Assembly: GCA_943372585.1 (NCBI GenBank)
Contig: CALRZF020000117.1
Coordinates: 1 to 9,879 of the forward strand
Length of the DNA: 9,879 bases
Direction: 5' to 3'
From: RAM1 sp943372585
GTDB taxonomy: Bacteria > Pseudomonadota > Gammaproteobacteria > Burkholderiales > Burkholderiaceae_C
A program made the translations under genes and the position numbers. The notes below the pieces were generated by a model. The model did no database searches. It saw only the letters and a list, made by a program, of their open reading frames with translations, and was not told where the DNA came from. This document shows positions 6,868 to 9,879 of the stretch, in pieces (position 1 is the first letter of the stretch; each line of letters starts with the position of its first letter).

Positions 6868-6883
6868 CAAAAGCAAGCTTTTG
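6868..6883 (+). repeat. Short perfect inverted repeat in the carA leader
   Basis: CAAAAGC (6868-6874) and GCTTTTG (6877-6883) are exact reverse complements separated by AA. In RNA this could form a small AU-rich hairpin in the leader. Its 3' arm could alternatively pair weakly with CAAAG at 6896-6900, directly before six T (6901-6906). That arrangement resembles an attenuator in outline, but the stems are too weak to call one. Confidence 0.4.
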
Positions 6884-6936
6884 GGCAGCCACGAGCAAAG
6901 TTTTTTGAGCGCGTTTGGGCGTACCCGTAACCATCC

Positions 6937-6940
6937 GGAG
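6937..6940 (+). promoter_or_regulatory. Ribosome binding site of carA
   Basis: GGAG lies 6 bases before the GTG at 6947, the best-placed Shine-Dalgarno sequence in the window. It fixes the carA start against the in-frame TTG codons at 6881 and 6905, which have no such sequence. Confidence 0.8.
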
Positions 6941-6946
6941 AACCCA

Positions 6947-8110
6947 GTGCTTTTGTCCCTTCAGGGAACCGCCCCCCACGCCATCCTGGCGCTTGCTGAC
7001 GGCACGGTCTTTCTCGGCAATTCGATTGGAGCCACCGGCTCCACCACCGGCGAAGTGGTGTTCAACACCGCCATCACCGGTTACCAGGAAATCCTCACCG
7101 ACCCGAGCTACTGCCAGCAGATCGTGACGCTCACGTATCCGCACATCGGCAACTACGGCGTCAACACGGAAGACATCGAAGCCGACAAGGTCCATGCCGC
7201 AGGCCTGGTCATCAAGGACCTGCCGCTGCTGGCCAGCAATTTCCGCTCTTCCATGACCCTGTCTCAGTACCTGGTCAAGGAAAACACGGTCGCCATCGCC
7301 AACATCGACACCCGCAAGCTCACCCGCCTGCTGCGCACCAAGGGTGCGCAAAACGGCTGCATTGTGGGTCTGGCCGCCGGCGAGGCGGTATCGCAAGCCC
7401 ACATCGACAAGGCCGTTGCTGCCGCCAAGGCCGCGCCCAACATGTCGGGCCTGGACCTGGCCAAGGTCGTGTCCGTGACGAAGCCTTACGAGTGGACCCA
7501 GACCGAATGGGCGTTGGGCACAGGCTATGGCACGCAGACAGCGCCGCGCTTTCATGTGGTGGCGTTTGACTACGGCGTCAAAAAGAACATCCTGCGCATG
7601 CTCAGCTCGCGCGGTTGCAAGGTCACCGTGGTGCCCGCGCAAACTTCCGCACGCGATGTACTGGCGCTCAAGCCCGACGGCGTCTTCCTCTCCAACGGCC
7701 CTGGGGACCCGGAGCCTTGCGATTACGCCATTGCCGCCACGCGCGAGGTCATTGAAGCCGGCGTGCCCACCTTCGGCATCTGCCTGGGCCACCAGATCAT
7801 GGCGCTGGCCAGCGGGGCCAAGACGTTCAAGATGAAATTCGGCCACCACGGTGCCAACCACCCGGTGAAAGACCTGGACAACGGCCGCGTCAGCATCACC
7901 AGCCAGAACCACGGCTTTGCAGTGGATGAGAAAACATTGCCTGCCAACCTGCGCGCCACGCACATCAGCCTGTTCGACAACACGCTGCAGGGCCTGGCCC
8001 GCACCGACAAGCCCGCGTTCTGCTTCCAGGGCCACCCTGAAGCATCCCCCGGCCCCCACGACATCAGTTACCTGTTCGATCGCTTCATCAAGCTGATGGA
8101 GGCGAAATAA
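6947..8110 (+). CDS. carA: CarA, carbamoyl-phosphate synthetase small (glutaminase) subunit
   Basis: CarA hydrolyses glutamine and passes ammonia through a tunnel to CarB for carbamoyl phosphate, the precursor of arginine and pyrimidines. From the GTG at 6947 the product has 387 residues (E. coli 382). The N-terminal CarA domain includes TGEVVFNTAITGYQE (residues 34-48). The C-terminal class I glutamine amidotransferase domain starts near 200. Its catalytic triad is complete: C279 in FGICLGHQ, and H363 and E365 in QGHPEASPGPHD. SNGPGDP at 249-255 is the conserved oxyanion loop region. The start rests on the GGAG 6 bases upstream and on a family-like N-end (LSLQGTAPHAILALADGTVF). The stop is followed after 2 bases by carB, so both subunits are made from one message. 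Confidence 0.97.
   Translation: MLLSLQGTAPHAILALADGTVFLGNSIGATGSTTGEVVFNTAITGYQEILTDPSYCQQIVTLTYPHIGNYGVNTEDIEADKVHAAGLVIKDLPLLASNFRSSMTLSQYLVKENTVAIANIDTRKLTRLLRTKGAQNGCIVGLAAGEAVSQAHIDKAVAAAKAAPNMSGLDLAKVVSVTKPYEWTQTEWALGTGYGTQTAPRFHVVAFDYGVKKNILRMLSSRGCKVTVVPAQTSARDVLALKPDGVFLSNGPGDPEPCDYAIAATREVIEAGVPTFGICLGHQIMALASGAKTFKMKFGHHGANHPVKDLDNGRVSITSQNHGFAVDEKTLPANLRATHISLFDNTLQGLARTDKPAFCFQGHPEASPGPHDISYLFDRFIKLMEAK
8098..8102 (+). promoter_or_regulatory. Ribosome binding site of carB
   Basis: GGAGG inside the last codons of carA lies 10 bases before the carB ATG at 8113. It gives carB its own initiation signal in addition to coupling with carA, which suits a 1:1 enzyme complex. Confidence 0.7.
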
Positions 8111-8112
8111 AA

Positions 8113-9879
<1,767 letters not shown>

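Larger units (their letters stand above)
6746..6946 (+). other. Non-coding region between the envelope operon and carAB
   Basis: This gap of 201 bases is the only long non-coding stretch in the window. It holds a TGCA repeat array, a TATAAT box, a leader of about 140 bases with a short hairpin and a T run, and the carA ribosome binding site, each listed separately. There is no ATG or GTG between the predicted transcription start and the carA GTG, so no ordinary leader peptide is present. I see no strong GC-rich hairpin with a T tract after position 6745, so some transcripts of the upstream operon may read into carAB. Confidence 0.75.

Noticed and set aside
6878..6906. Intrinsic terminator or attenuator before the T6 run in the carA leader
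   Set aside because: The stem is only five mostly A-T pairs with a bulge over a loop of about 12 bases, too weak to call; kept only as part of a low-interest leader finding.
6881..6946. TTG starts at 6881 and 6905 that would extend CarA by 22 or 14 residues
   Set aside because: They have no Shine-Dalgarno sequence, while GTG 6947 has GGAG 6 bases upstream and a family-like N-end.

Overview
The window is a GC-rich stretch of a chromosome whose gene order and protein sequences point to a betaproteobacterium of the order Burkholderiales, most likely a Comamonadaceae member (Acidovorax, Polaromonas or Rhodoferax type). That placement rests on recognised protein style and gene order, not on a database search. 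Every gene lies on the + strand and both window edges cut a gene.

Region 1 (1-6745) is the distal part of the conserved outer-membrane biogenesis operon: bamA (3' part only), skp/ompH, lpxD, fabZ, lpxA, lpxB, rnhB and a SPOUT (TrmH/SpoU) RNA 2'-O-methyltransferase gene. Genes overlap by 1-4 bases or are separated by about 10 bases or fewer, so this looks like one transcript with translational coupling. BamA inserts outer-membrane proteins and Skp chaperones them across the periplasm. LpxA, LpxD and LpxB carry out three steps of lipid A synthesis. FabZ belongs to fatty acid elongation and competes with LpxA and LpxD for 3-hydroxyacyl-ACP. rnhB and the methyltransferase are the housekeeping tail of the operon.

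Region 2 (6746-6946) is the only sizeable non-coding stretch. It holds a perfect TATAAT box at 6795-6800 without a recognisable -35 box. Where the -35 box would be, there is a compact array of three TGCA motifs at a 9-base period that forms two overlapping inverted repeats. A leader of roughly 140 bases follows, with a short perfect hairpin, a run of six T and a clear ribosome binding site for carA. I see no intrinsic terminator for the upstream operon.

Region 3 (6947-9879) is carAB, the two subunits of carbamoyl-phosphate synthetase, which feed arginine and pyrimidine synthesis. carA is complete. carB is open to the window end and covers about 55% of the usual length.

No new defence, mobile or biosynthetic system is visible; this is a conserved core locus. 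The points most worth a second look are the TGCA array at the carA promoter, the methionine at the LpxA acyl-chain ruler position (predicting a C10 hydroxyacyl lipid A), and an AT-rich patch inside the methyltransferase gene.
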